Shown piece after piece: positions 17,644 through 26,023 of a DNA stretch of 64,000 nt. Within the stretch, counting starts at the first letter, position 1. Each line of letters begins with the position of its first letter. Position numbers and translations under genes: made by a program. Below the pieces are notes generated by a model. The model searched no databases. It had not been told where the DNA came from and saw nothing but the letters and a program-made list of their open reading frames with translations. The stretch covers positions 62,001-126,000 of the forward strand of contig JBQELO010000005.1 of NCBI GenBank assembly GCA_052103955.1, given 5' to 3'. This stretch comes from Paenalcaligenes sp052103955 (GTDB lineage Bacteria; Pseudomonadota; Gammaproteobacteria; Burkholderiales; Burkholderiaceae_B).

Positions 17644-19011
17644 TTAACTACCCGCAATAGACATTTTGCTGATTAATACCGAGCCTGTAGCCTTGGAGCC
17701 TTTGTCAAATACATCAGCGCCCACCGCCACAATATCTTTAAACATTTGCTGCAAGTTTCCTGCGATGGTGATCTCTTCAACGGCGTGCTTGATCTCACCA
17801 TTTTCCACCCAATAACCAAAAGCGCCACGCGAGTAGTCACCCGTCACGTAGTTGATCCCCTGGCCTATTAGTTCCGTTACCAACAAACCTGTGCCCAACT
17901 TAGCCAACATAGCTTTGAAGTCATCTTCAGGGCGTGTCTGGCTTGATAACAAAGACAGGTTATGCGAACCACCCGCGTTACCCGTCGTGGTCATACCTAA
18001 CTTACGTGCCGTGTAGGTAGACAAGAAGTAACCTTTAAGCTCGCCTTTATTGATGATTTTGCGACGCTGAGGAGTAACACCTTCGCTATCAAAAGGAGAA
18101 CTGCCAAACGCTCCCAAGCGGAATGGGTCTTCGATCACGCTTAAATGCTTAGCGAAAATATCTTTGCCTAAGGCATCCACTAAAAAAGATGTTTTTCTAT
18201 ACAACGCACCGCCGCTCGCGGCTTGCACCAATGACCCCAACAAACCTACGGCCACAGGCGCTTCAAACAATACGGGGTAGTGACCTGTTTTAATAGGGCG
18301 AGCCGACAAACGCGCCATCGTACGGTCTGCGGCATACTGCCCTACGGCTTCTGGACTGGCCAGACGGCTGGCACAACGTGCTGATGTGTACCAATAATCA
18401 CGTTGCATGTTATCGCCGCTGCCCGCAATAGGAGACACCGACAGCCCATGACGGCTGTATGGGTAGCCACCCATAAAACCTTTGCTGTTTGCCAACACAA
18501 AGTGACCCTCAGAACTGCTTACCGAGGCACCCTCGCTATTCGTAATCAGAGGACTACGCTCTAATGCCGCAATTTCCGCACGTAATGCCAAGCGTCGCGC
18601 CTCTTCGGCATCCACCATCCAAGGCACATACAACTGTAAGTCAGGGTATTCATGCGCCAACAGTTTTTTCTCGGGCAAACCTGCTGATTCATCTGTTGCC
18701 GTATGACGTGCAATATGCCACGCTGCGTCTACCGTTTCTTCGATAGCTTTAGAGGCAAAGTCAGAAGTGGATGCAGAGCCACGTCGCTGACCGTCAAATA
18801 CTGTGATGGTCAAACCACGATCCCTAGTCTGCTCTACGGTTTCCAGATCTCTGTTGCGTACAGACACCGAAAGCCCTTTGCTTTCAGAAACCTCTACTGC
18901 AGCGTCGGAAGCACCGCGTTTCTTCGCGTATTTCAACGCCTCTTCTGCCAATTGGGCGAAGTGCGACTGATTTTCCACAATGGGCAAACTGGAAATTGTT
19001 GATGTGGTCAT
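17644..19011 (-). CDS. pmbA: Metalloprotease PmbA/TldE
   Basis: 455 residues of the TldE/PmbA family, which with TldD forms a protease that processes peptides such as microcin precursors and helps degrade CcdA in E. coli. Visible family blocks are GLSVSVRNRDLETVEQTRDRG near the N-terminus, GGALYRKTSFL, GAFGSSPFDSEGV and GTGLLVTELIGQGINYVTGDYSRGA near the C-terminus. It is divergent from yjgA with 61 bases between the starts, a conserved proteobacterial pairing. Confidence 0.96.
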   Translation of the reverse strand: MTTSTISSLPIVENQSHFAQLAEEALKYAKKRGASDAAVEVSESKGLSVSVRNRDLETVEQTRDRGLTITVFDGQRRGSASTSDFASKAIEETVDAAWHIARHTATDESAGLPEKKLLAHEYPDLQLYVPWMVDAEEARRLALRAEIAALERSPLITNSEGASVSSSEGHFVLANSKGFMGGYPYSRHGLSVSPIAGSGDNMQRDYWYTSARCASRLASPEAVGQYAADRTMARLSARPIKTGHYPVLFEAPVAVGLLGSLVQAASGGALYRKTSFLVDALGKDIFAKHLSVIEDPFRLGAFGSSPFDSEGVTPQRRKIINKGELKGYFLSTYTARKLGMTTTGNAGGSHNLSLLSSQTRPEDDFKAMLAKLGTGLLVTELIGQGINYVTGDYSRGAFGYWVENGEIKHAVEEITIAGNLQQMFKDIVAVGADVFDKGSKATGSVLISKMSIAGS

Positions 19012-19072
19012 TGATACTCTTTCCGCTCAGGCGGTTATGATAGCCAATTAATGAATAACTCTTTGTTCTACT

Positions 19073-19609
19073 ATGTCTGATCCTACTCTGGAACCCGATG
19101 AAAACGGCTACTATGGCCCCAGCAAATCCCAAGTCAAGCGCGAAATGCATGAACTGGTGGATCTTGGCAAGGAGCTTATCACGCTGCCGGATAGCAAGCT
19201 ACGCCAGCTAAACCTTGGCGAAAAACTAAACGCTGCCATTAAAGAGGTACAGCGCATTAGTACCGCCCGTGAAGGCAAGCGACGCCAGATTCTTTACGTG
19301 GGCAAACTGTTACGCCAAGTCGATGCTGATGCCATACGCCATCAGTTGGACATCTGGACCAACGGTTCCAAGGAACAGGCTAGGTCTATGCATAAGCTAG
19401 AAGCATTACGCGACCTGCTTATGCGTGATGATAATGCCTTAACCGAGTTCTTGAACACTTACGGGCAAGAACAGGCTCAAGAATTGCGCACGCTCATACG
19501 TCAAGCTCGCAAAGAAGCTGAACAAAATGCCGTTCTACCCGAAGGCAAAGAGCCCTCTCGCAAACATTTCCGTAGCCTGTTTCAAGCCATCAAATCCATT
19601 GTTGCGTAA
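19073..19609 (+). CDS. yjgA: Ribosome-associated protein YjgA/DarP (DUF615)
   Basis: 178 residues, mostly charged helices. Family marks are PSKSQVKREMHELVDLGKEL near the start and RQILYVGKLLRQVD in the middle. Relatives bind 50S precursors and help late assembly. The neighbour pmbA (divergent) supports the assignment. It is followed after 11 bases by the esterase gene and is probably co-transcribed with it. Confidence 0.95.
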   Translation: MSDPTLEPDENGYYGPSKSQVKREMHELVDLGKELITLPDSKLRQLNLGEKLNAAIKEVQRISTAREGKRRQILYVGKLLRQVDADAIRHQLDIWTNGSKEQARSMHKLEALRDLLMRDDNALTEFLNTYGQEQAQELRTLIRQARKEAEQNAVLPEGKEPSRKHFRSLFQAIKSIVA

Positions 19610-19620
19610 CTGGAGCTGTC

Positions 19621-20295
19621 ATGACCCCATTACTTGAGTGCATCGAAATCGAAACCGCGCCCAACCCAGAGTTTTCTGTTATCTGGTTGCATGGCTTAGG
19701 CGCAGACGGTAACGATTTTGCCCCCATCATTCCTGAACTGCATCTGCCCAAGCATTTGGCGATACGCTTTATTTTCCCTCATGCTCCTGTACAGCCAGTC
19801 ACCATCAATGGTGGGATGAACATGCGCTCGTGGTATGACATTTACACTTCAGATTTGGTGCGTCATGAAGATGAAGGCGGCCTACGCGCTTCACAAAGCT
19901 CGGTACAAGATTTAATCGCCCGCGAAAACGCCCGCGATATTCCTACAGAACGCATTGTATTGGCTGGCTTCTCCCAAGGCTGTGCCATGACCTTGCAAAC
20001 GGGTCTGCGCTTGGAAGAGTCTTTAGCCGGCATGATCTGTTTATCTGGTTACTTGCCCTTGATAGACAAAATCGACCAAGAGCGCCACAAAGCCAACCAG
20101 GACACCCCTATTTTCATGGGGCATGGTACGCAAGACCCAGTAGTGCTCATCGACCGCGCCTTGCAATCCCGTCAGCGTCTGCAAGAGCTGGGTTATCACG
20201 TGGAGTGGCATAGCTACCCCATGATGCCGCACTCGGTATGCGCCGAGGAGCTGGCTGATATCAGCAACTTCCTACAGCGCATTCTGGTGAAATAA
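19621..20295 (+). CDS. Phospholipase/carboxylesterase family hydrolase
   Basis: A 224-residue alpha/beta hydrolase of the YpfH/EstB type. The oxyanion region is IWLHGLGADGND. The triad is S118 (GFSQG), D172 (GTQDPVV) and H204 (MPHSV). No signal peptide, so cytoplasmic. The natural substrate is unknown; family members act on short-chain carboxylic esters and lysophospholipids. It lies downstream of yjgA in the same transcription unit. Confidence 0.93.
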   Translation: MTPLLECIEIETAPNPEFSVIWLHGLGADGNDFAPIIPELHLPKHLAIRFIFPHAPVQPVTINGGMNMRSWYDIYTSDLVRHEDEGGLRASQSSVQDLIARENARDIPTERIVLAGFSQGCAMTLQTGLRLEESLAGMICLSGYLPLIDKIDQERHKANQDTPIFMGHGTQDPVVLIDRALQSRQRLQELGYHVEWHSYPMMPHSVCAEELADISNFLQRILVK

Positions 20296-20314
20296 TATCC
20301 GACCTTAGGGGGCT

Positions 20315-21694
20315 TTACGCCACCGGCCAACCGCCCCCTAATGCCCTATACAAATCCATCACAGCCCATAAACGGGCGGTCTTGTGTTGAATCACTACAT
20401 CCCGTGCGTTAAACCACTGGCGCTGAGTCTCCAACACGCTTTGTACCGTTTCCGCACCTGCCTCGTAGCGTTGCTGCGCTAACTGCAAAGCATCTGAAGC
20501 CAAACGTACTATCTCTTGCTGCACAGCCTCTTGCTTTGCCAAGCCAGCCACTTCTTCAAGCGCTACCTCCACTTCCACAAAAGCCTGCACAATAGCCTGT
20601 TGATACAGCATTAATAGTTCTTGCTGCTTCGCCTCGGCTACTGCATACCCGGCCTGTAAGCGCCCAGCATTAAAGATGGGTGCCAACAAGTTAGCGGCGG
20701 CATCATAGATGGGGTTACTCAATACACTGCTTAAACTGCCCGCAGAACCTCCGGCATACAGTGACAAATTTAGCTGGGGCAACATCGCCGCACGCGCTAC
20801 GCTCACATCCGCCTTAGCCGCTTGCAGCTCGGCCTCAGCAGCCAGTAAATCAGGCCTGCGCACCAATAGCTGTGACGGCACACCGCTGTCCAATGTGGGC
20901 ACAGGCAAATGCTCTATGCCTATAGCAGCAACAGGTACGCCCGCTTGCTGCAACGCCCCCGTCCAAATTTGTAACCTAGACTGCGCTTGCAGGCGCTGTT
21001 GTGTCAGCAGCTCTACCCGCTGACGCTGCTCCGCCCACAGTTGCTGCTGACGGACCACCACCAATTGATCTTCCGCCCCCGCTTCTGCTCGTACTGTCAT
21101 CCAAGTCAATAGATCGTAAGCCACCGTCTGATTTTGCTCGGCAATACGTAATCGCTCACTCAAACTCAGCACATCCACCCAGGCTTTAGCCGCTTCGGTA
21201 CTGACACGTAGTTGCGTGGCTTGCCACAGTGCGCGTTGCTGCACCAACCTACTGGTCGCCGCGTCGCTACCCGCACGCACCCCACCCCATAAATCCACCT
21301 CGTAGGTTGCCCGCGCCCCGGTACGGTAACGCCCACCCGCATAGTTGGCATCACCGCCCAGCCGCCCTTCTCTAGAGGCCGAGACCTCCAACTTCACATC
21401 GGGCCACAGCGCCGCCCCAGCACTTTGCGCATGCGCTTCAGCTTGGCGTATACGCGCAGCCGCCGCTTCCATATCCCAGTTTTGAGTTTGTACTTGCTGC
21501 AACAAGGACAGCAGCTCGCCGCTACCAAAACTTTGCCACCATAACTCACTAGGCAACTCGCCCTGCTGTTGAGAAGAGGATGCAGCCACCTGCCATTGTT
21601 CAGGCAGGCTTACAGTTTTCTCGTTTTGATCAGTAGGTAATGCGCTGCACCCCACCAACCAGATAACGCTTACTACCCCATACACTGTTTTCAT
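20315..21694 (-). CDS. Outer-membrane efflux factor, TolC/OpmQ type lipoprotein
   Basis: 459 residues with a lipoprotein signal (VIWLVGCS lipobox, about residue 16). Two repeats of long Ala/Gln-rich helices follow, as in NodT/OprM-type channels, with EVDLWGG near the first beta segment. It starts 2 bases after the macB-like stop, so it completes a three-part efflux pump with the two upstream genes. In the pyoverdine system the matching part is OpmQ. The inverted repeat TTAGGGGGC (20305-20313/20333-20341) overlaps the 3' end but has no T run. Confidence 0.92.
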   Translation of the reverse strand: MKTVYGVVSVIWLVGCSALPTDQNEKTVSLPEQWQVAASSSQQQGELPSELWWQSFGSGELLSLLQQVQTQNWDMEAAAARIRQAEAHAQSAGAALWPDVKLEVSASREGRLGGDANYAGGRYRTGARATYEVDLWGGVRAGSDAATSRLVQQRALWQATQLRVSTEAAKAWVDVLSLSERLRIAEQNQTVAYDLLTWMTVRAEAGAEDQLVVVRQQQLWAEQRQRVELLTQQRLQAQSRLQIWTGALQQAGVPVAAIGIEHLPVPTLDSGVPSQLLVRRPDLLAAEAELQAAKADVSVARAAMLPQLNLSLYAGGSAGSLSSVLSNPIYDAAANLLAPIFNAGRLQAGYAVAEAKQQELLMLYQQAIVQAFVEVEVALEEVAGLAKQEAVQQEIVRLASDALQLAQQRYEAGAETVQSVLETQRQWFNARDVVIQHKTARLWAVMDLYRALGGGWPVA

Positions 21695-21696
21695 GC

Positions 21697-23667
21697 TTAC
21701 TCACCTGCCAACGCCACCACAGGATCCATTCTGGCAGCAGTACGTGCCGGCATAAATCCAAATACCAGCCCCGTTATCACGGCGCACCCAAATGCTCCCA
21801 AGATGGCACTGACGGAAAACACCATATCCATCCCCACCATGGCTAACACCACGCCCAACAATGCGGCCAGTGCAATTCCACTCATGCCACCACTGACTGT
21901 TAGCACCATGGACTCCGTTAGAAACTGCCGCAAAATATCGCGCTGCCTAGCACCCGTTGCCATGCGTATACCGATTTCTCGCGTACGCTCTTTCACCGAC
22001 ATCAGCATCACATTCATGACCCCTATGCCGCCCACCAGCAACGACACTGCTGCAATTAACCCCAACATAATGGTCATGCTGCGTCGGGTAGAGGCTTCTG
22101 CCTGCAAACGTGCGGCGGCGTTACCAATACTGAAATCTTCCCTATCACCGTGTCTGGCATACAGCAAATCATGCACCGAGCCTTCAGCCTCGAACACCAT
22201 ATCTGACGACACGGCTTCCATCACCACATAGTCGGGCTGCGTTTGCGCCTGATACACCCGTGCGCGCCCCGCCCTATATGGAATAAACACCATGTCATCG
22301 TAGCTTTGTGCACCTGAATCTGCACCACGCTCTTCCATCACGCCAATCACTTCAAAGGGCGAATTACCGATAAGTAGCAGCTCGCCCACTGGGCTTTTAT
22401 CACCAAAGAATCGCTTGCGCATAGCAGCCCCCAACACCACCACTGGAGCCAAGCTTTGATCTTCTTGTGCGGTGTAATAGCGCCCCTCGGCGACACGCCA
22501 GTGGTGCATGCTGGGCATTTCTTCGTTCGCCGCAAAGACATACACCTGCAAACTCACATTGGAAAAACGCACCGTAATAGGGTCGCCAATCACCGGCATC
22601 ACTCTACTGATTTCGGGTAATTTGCGTATGGCATCAAAATCCTCATCGGTGAGCACCCCTCTAGGCCCACCCGTGATAGGCGTTGCACTACTCATGTACA
22701 TAATGGTGGTACCCATTGTGCCCATTTGCGCCATAACGCGTTGTCTAGCGCCCTCGCCCACCGCCATCATCACAATGACGGATGCCACACCTATGATGAT
22801 GCCCAGTAACGTCAACAAGGTACGAGCACGGTTAACACGCATGGTGCGCCATGCTGCTCGCAGCGCTTCGCGCAACTCCTCCCCTTGCACTGCCGTTTCA
22901 GAAACATGCTCTGGCTGCGTCCAAAAATTTTCTAAAGCCGAAGGCATTGTGGCGGTATGCTGCTGGCTGCTGCCGGAGTCGTCTACGATTTGCCCGTCAC
23001 GTATTTCTATGACACGCCTAGCTTGTGCTGCGACTGACCTGTCATGGGTAATCAAGATAATGGTGTGGCCCGCATCAGCTAACTCGTGAAATAGCGCCAT
23101 CACCTCTTTGCCACTTTGGGAGTCCAGCGCACCGGTGGGTTCATCGGCCAAAATAATGTGGCCACCATTCATCAATGCCCTAGCAATAGACACACGCTGC
23201 TGCTGACCACCTGAAAGCTGGTGTGGCCTATTGGCTTGGCGCTCTGACAACCCTAAACGTTCTAATAAGGCACTGGCTCTGCTGTGGCGCTGCTCCATAG
23301 GCATGCCGGCATACACCGCAGGTACCTCTACGTTTTCACGCGCACTTTCAGTAGGGATCAGGTGATAGCCCTGAAACACAAAGCCAAACGCCTCACGGCG
23401 TAATCTTGCCAAGGCATCTGCATCTAAGCGTGCAACATCTTTACCTTGGAAGAAATAATCACCACTACTGGGGCTATCTAAGCACCCCAGTATGTGCATC
23501 AACGTAGACTTACCCGACCCCGACTGTCCAACAATGGCCACGAACTCGCCTGCCTGTATGCGCAAATCTATGCCATGGAGCACCTCTACTACGGGTGCTC
23601 CATCTTGCCCACCATACTGCTTACGAATTGCCTTTAACTCTATCAGCGCGGTTGCTGCCTCTACCAT
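21697..23667 (-). CDS. macB: MacB/PvdT-like ABC exporter (ATPase fused to permease)
   Basis: 656 residues. The N-terminal ATPase has Walker A GQSGSGKST, signature LSGGQQQRVSIARAL and Walker B IILADEPTGALD. After a linker come a transmembrane helix near residue 285 (TLLTLLGIIIGVASVIVMM), a large periplasmic domain and three C-terminal helices, the MacB plan. I use ATG 23667 (MVEAAT), which overlaps the macA-like gene by 7 bases; a TTG lies 15 bases upstream. With its partners it would move a substrate from periplasm to outside. MacB handles macrolides or peptides and PvdT pyoverdine; the company here (a siderophore receptor) favours a siderophore. Confidence 0.94.
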   Translation of the reverse strand: MVEAATALIELKAIRKQYGGQDGAPVVEVLHGIDLRIQAGEFVAIVGQSGSGKSTLMHILGCLDSPSSGDYFFQGKDVARLDADALARLRREAFGFVFQGYHLIPTESARENVEVPAVYAGMPMEQRHSRASALLERLGLSERQANRPHQLSGGQQQRVSIARALMNGGHIILADEPTGALDSQSGKEVMALFHELADAGHTIILITHDRSVAAQARRVIEIRDGQIVDDSGSSQQHTATMPSALENFWTQPEHVSETAVQGEELREALRAAWRTMRVNRARTLLTLLGIIIGVASVIVMMAVGEGARQRVMAQMGTMGTTIMYMSSATPITGGPRGVLTDEDFDAIRKLPEISRVMPVIGDPITVRFSNVSLQVYVFAANEEMPSMHHWRVAEGRYYTAQEDQSLAPVVVLGAAMRKRFFGDKSPVGELLLIGNSPFEVIGVMEERGADSGAQSYDDMVFIPYRAGRARVYQAQTQPDYVVMEAVSSDMVFEAEGSVHDLLYARHGDREDFSIGNAAARLQAEASTRRSMTIMLGLIAAVSLLVGGIGVMNVMLMSVKERTREIGIRMATGARQRDILRQFLTESMVLTVSGGMSGIALAALLGVVLAMVGMDMVFSVSAILGAFGCAVITGLVFGFMPARTAARMDPVVALAGE

Positions 23668-24830
23668 TGCAGCCAACTCCAACGTTGCTCTGGCTCATTT
23701 TCACGCAACACTATTTGCGTGCCTTCAGACAACCCATCCACCACCTGCACCAAATGGCGGTTGCGCACGCCTAAGGTCACATCTTGCCTAACCGGCTTAT
23801 CACTTCCAGTGATACGCCATACCCATGCTTGCCCTGCATCGCGCTGCAACGCCGCCACCGGTATGCTTAGCACGCCATCCGCCTGCAGCACAGTAAAGGT
23901 GACCTGCGCCGTCATTTGAGACATCAGCGCAGAATCGCTGTTGTCCACATCAAACAAGACGGTATAGGTCACGGCTTTATCGGACTTGCCCTCGGCATTC
24001 TCTGTGGCTGGCTGTGGTGGCGCTGGTAATACTTGTCGTACTGTGCCGTGCCAGCGTCGTGGTTCCTCTTCTACCCCTAGGGTCGTAAACGATACGGCTT
24101 GCCCTGGCTGCACCTGCCTCACATCGGCCTCGGACACATCCGTCCATACCGTCATCACCGACAAATCTGCAATACGCAAAATATCAGGGGTTTGATAGGT
24201 GGCGTTTAAGGTTTGCCCTTCGCGTGCTTTTACACTGACCACCGTGCCCGACATAGGCGCATAAATACGGGTATAACCCAGTCGTGTTTCTTCGGCGCGC
24301 TGGCTGGCTTCGCTTTGCGCGATTTGCGCCCGCAAATGTTCCACCTTCGCCGCTGTTACCGACAGCTCTGCCTGTGCTTGTTGCAACGACTCCTCGCGAG
24401 TTGCCCCTACTTTGTTCAGTCGCTGCTCACGCGCTAAAACTTGTCGCGCTAACACATGCTTAGCTTGTTGCTCTTGCAACTGCGCTTGCAGGCCACGCAA
24501 TGCCGCTCTTCCGGCATCTACAATGGCCTGCTGCACACTAGGATCGATTTCCACCAAGAGTTGGCCTTGCTCTACTTTATCTCCTGGCTGCACAGGCAGA
24601 CGCATAATCTGCCCCGAAACCTGTGCACCTACATCCACGTACTGGCTGGGTTGTAATGTACCAATAGCATTTACCGTGATGGCTATATTGGCGCGCTCTG
24701 CAACGGTGGTTTCCACCTGCTGCGCCGTTGAAGATTGCCACCCTATATAGCTCCCACCTGCCACCAGCAACACTGGCGCAGCAAACAACATGCGCTTGCA
24801 CCAGCGCCCACATTTCCCAGCGTTCTGCAT
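23661..24830 (-). CDS. macA: MacA/PvdR-like periplasmic adaptor
   Basis: 389 residues. One N-terminal helix (MLFAAPVLLVAGGSYIGW) anchors the protein. The lipoyl halves are QVSGQIMRLPVQPGDKVEQGQLL and YTRIYAPMSGTVVSVKAREGQ, and a coiled-coil hairpin between them (about 100-185) would contact the outer-membrane channel. Beta-barrel and membrane-proximal domains follow. The ATG directly abuts the TAA of the YncE-like gene (TAAATG), so translation is coupled. It is the fusion partner of the tripartite pump. Confidence 0.94.
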   Translation of the reverse strand: MQNAGKCGRWCKRMLFAAPVLLVAGGSYIGWQSSTAQQVETTVAERANIAITVNAIGTLQPSQYVDVGAQVSGQIMRLPVQPGDKVEQGQLLVEIDPSVQQAIVDAGRAALRGLQAQLQEQQAKHVLARQVLAREQRLNKVGATREESLQQAQAELSVTAAKVEHLRAQIAQSEASQRAEETRLGYTRIYAPMSGTVVSVKAREGQTLNATYQTPDILRIADLSVMTVWTDVSEADVRQVQPGQAVSFTTLGVEEEPRRWHGTVRQVLPAPPQPATENAEGKSDKAVTYTVLFDVDNSDSALMSQMTAQVTFTVLQADGVLSIPVAALQRDAGQAWVWRITGSDKPVRQDVTLGVRNRHLVQVVDGLSEGTQIVLRENEPEQRWSWLQW

Positions 24831-25991
24831 TTAACCGCCTTGCAAATCAATACGTACGATGCTGTCTTGTGCGTCTTTGCGCCATGCAGGGTGATCATTA
24901 CCATGCGGTGCTTTAACGGTGACATAAGCCGTTTGGCCATTGGCCGATACCGCTACGCTGTTCGGATGCACGGGCAAATCAACACGACGCTTAACGCTGT
25001 AGTTCTCCGCATCAATCACCGTCAAACTGCCTGTACCCGCAGGGCTACCACGAGATACACCGCGGTTTGTCGCCAAAATCTCATTGCGCTGTTCGCTGTA
25101 TGCTACGTCCAGCAAGCCTTCGCCCACAGCGATGGTCTGCGCTACGTTGCCAGTATTCAAATCAAACACATAAACAGAGCCTGTATTGGCATCTGCCGCA
25201 AACAAACGCTGGCCAGCCTCATCAATAGTCAGGTTCACAAAGAAATGTTTAGACTCTTTGGGGTTGGTGCTGGTGGTGTCTCCTGTGGAAAACTTGGTAA
25301 TGATCTCGCCATTGTCTGGGTTGATCACAACCACTTCATTCAAACCACCTTGGCCTACGTACAAACGGTTATTGGCACGATCAAATGCAGCACCCGCAGG
25401 CCACGGGCCATCTGTAGCAATGGTATGGCGCACACTATTTGTCTTGCCATCCACAATCCATACCAATCCTTCCGTATCCGGACTGGTCACGAAAATCTGG
25501 TTACGTAATGGATCAACCACTACCTTACGTGTATGAGGTGCCGAAATCTGCCCTTTTTCATTCTCTACACGCTCACCCAGTTGGATCATGCCTTTTACTT
25601 CACCGTTTTTCGCATCAATTACGGTCAGTGAACCATCCAGCGTGTTCCCCACATACAAAGTACTGGATGTGGGGTTGTAGCCCAATGCAAACGCACGACG
25701 TGGCAATTGAATGCTTTGCACCACTTGTAAGCTACGGGGATCTAGTCGATGAACCATCCCACCAGACTTAGGCTCGAAGGCTGGCACAGCCGCCACAAAT
25801 ACGCTGTCCACACCAGTGGCCACAGCCACCTCGTAGGCCCCTGCTATATTGTCTTGGCGCAACATGGACACGCTGGATAATTGCTCAATCACAGATTGTT
25901 GACGTAGTTCTGGCACGCTTTGGCAACCAGCCAATACCGTCATAGCAGCAACGACTACTGTAGTCACTACAGTTTTTTTGAATGTCATCAT
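24831..25991 (-). CDS. YncE-like beta-propeller lipoprotein
   Basis: 386 residues from ATG 25991 (SD AAGGAAG just upstream; the longer frame would start at TTG). A lipobox TVLAGCQS near residue 23 predicts an outer-membrane or periplasmic lipoprotein. The rest is a seven-bladed propeller of YVTN/NHL type with repeated pieces such as STLYVGNTLDGSLTVIDAKNG, LYVGQGGLNEVVVIN and GTGSLTVID. E. coli YncE is an iron-regulated periplasmic propeller encoded next to a TonB receptor gene, yncD. Here it sits between a siderophore receptor and an exporter; it may bind the ligand or a partner protein, which is inference. Confidence 0.85.
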   Translation of the reverse strand: MMTFKKTVVTTVVVAAMTVLAGCQSVPELRQQSVIEQLSSVSMLRQDNIAGAYEVAVATGVDSVFVAAVPAFEPKSGGMVHRLDPRSLQVVQSIQLPRRAFALGYNPTSSTLYVGNTLDGSLTVIDAKNGEVKGMIQLGERVENEKGQISAPHTRKVVVDPLRNQIFVTSPDTEGLVWIVDGKTNSVRHTIATDGPWPAGAAFDRANNRLYVGQGGLNEVVVINPDNGEIITKFSTGDTTSTNPKESKHFFVNLTIDEAGQRLFAADANTGSVYVFDLNTGNVAQTIAVGEGLLDVAYSEQRNEILATNRGVSRGSPAGTGSLTVIDAENYSVKRRVDLPVHPNSVAVSANGQTAYVTVKAPHGNDHPAWRKDAQDSIVRIDLQGG

Positions 25992-26023
25992 CAGTACTTC
26001 CTTCAAGAAAATGCGATAAATAG

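Noticed and set aside
20305..20341. Inverted repeat TTAGGGGGC read as a terminator between the esterase and tolC-like genes
   Set aside because: It overlaps the end of the tolC-like coding region and has no T run on either strand, so I do not call it.
20315..24830. MacAB-TolC-like genes read as the type I secretion system of the adhesin
   Set aside because: The ABC protein has the MacB plan (N-terminal ATPase, four helices), not a T1SS exporter plan, and the genes belong to the siderophore operon 17 kb away.
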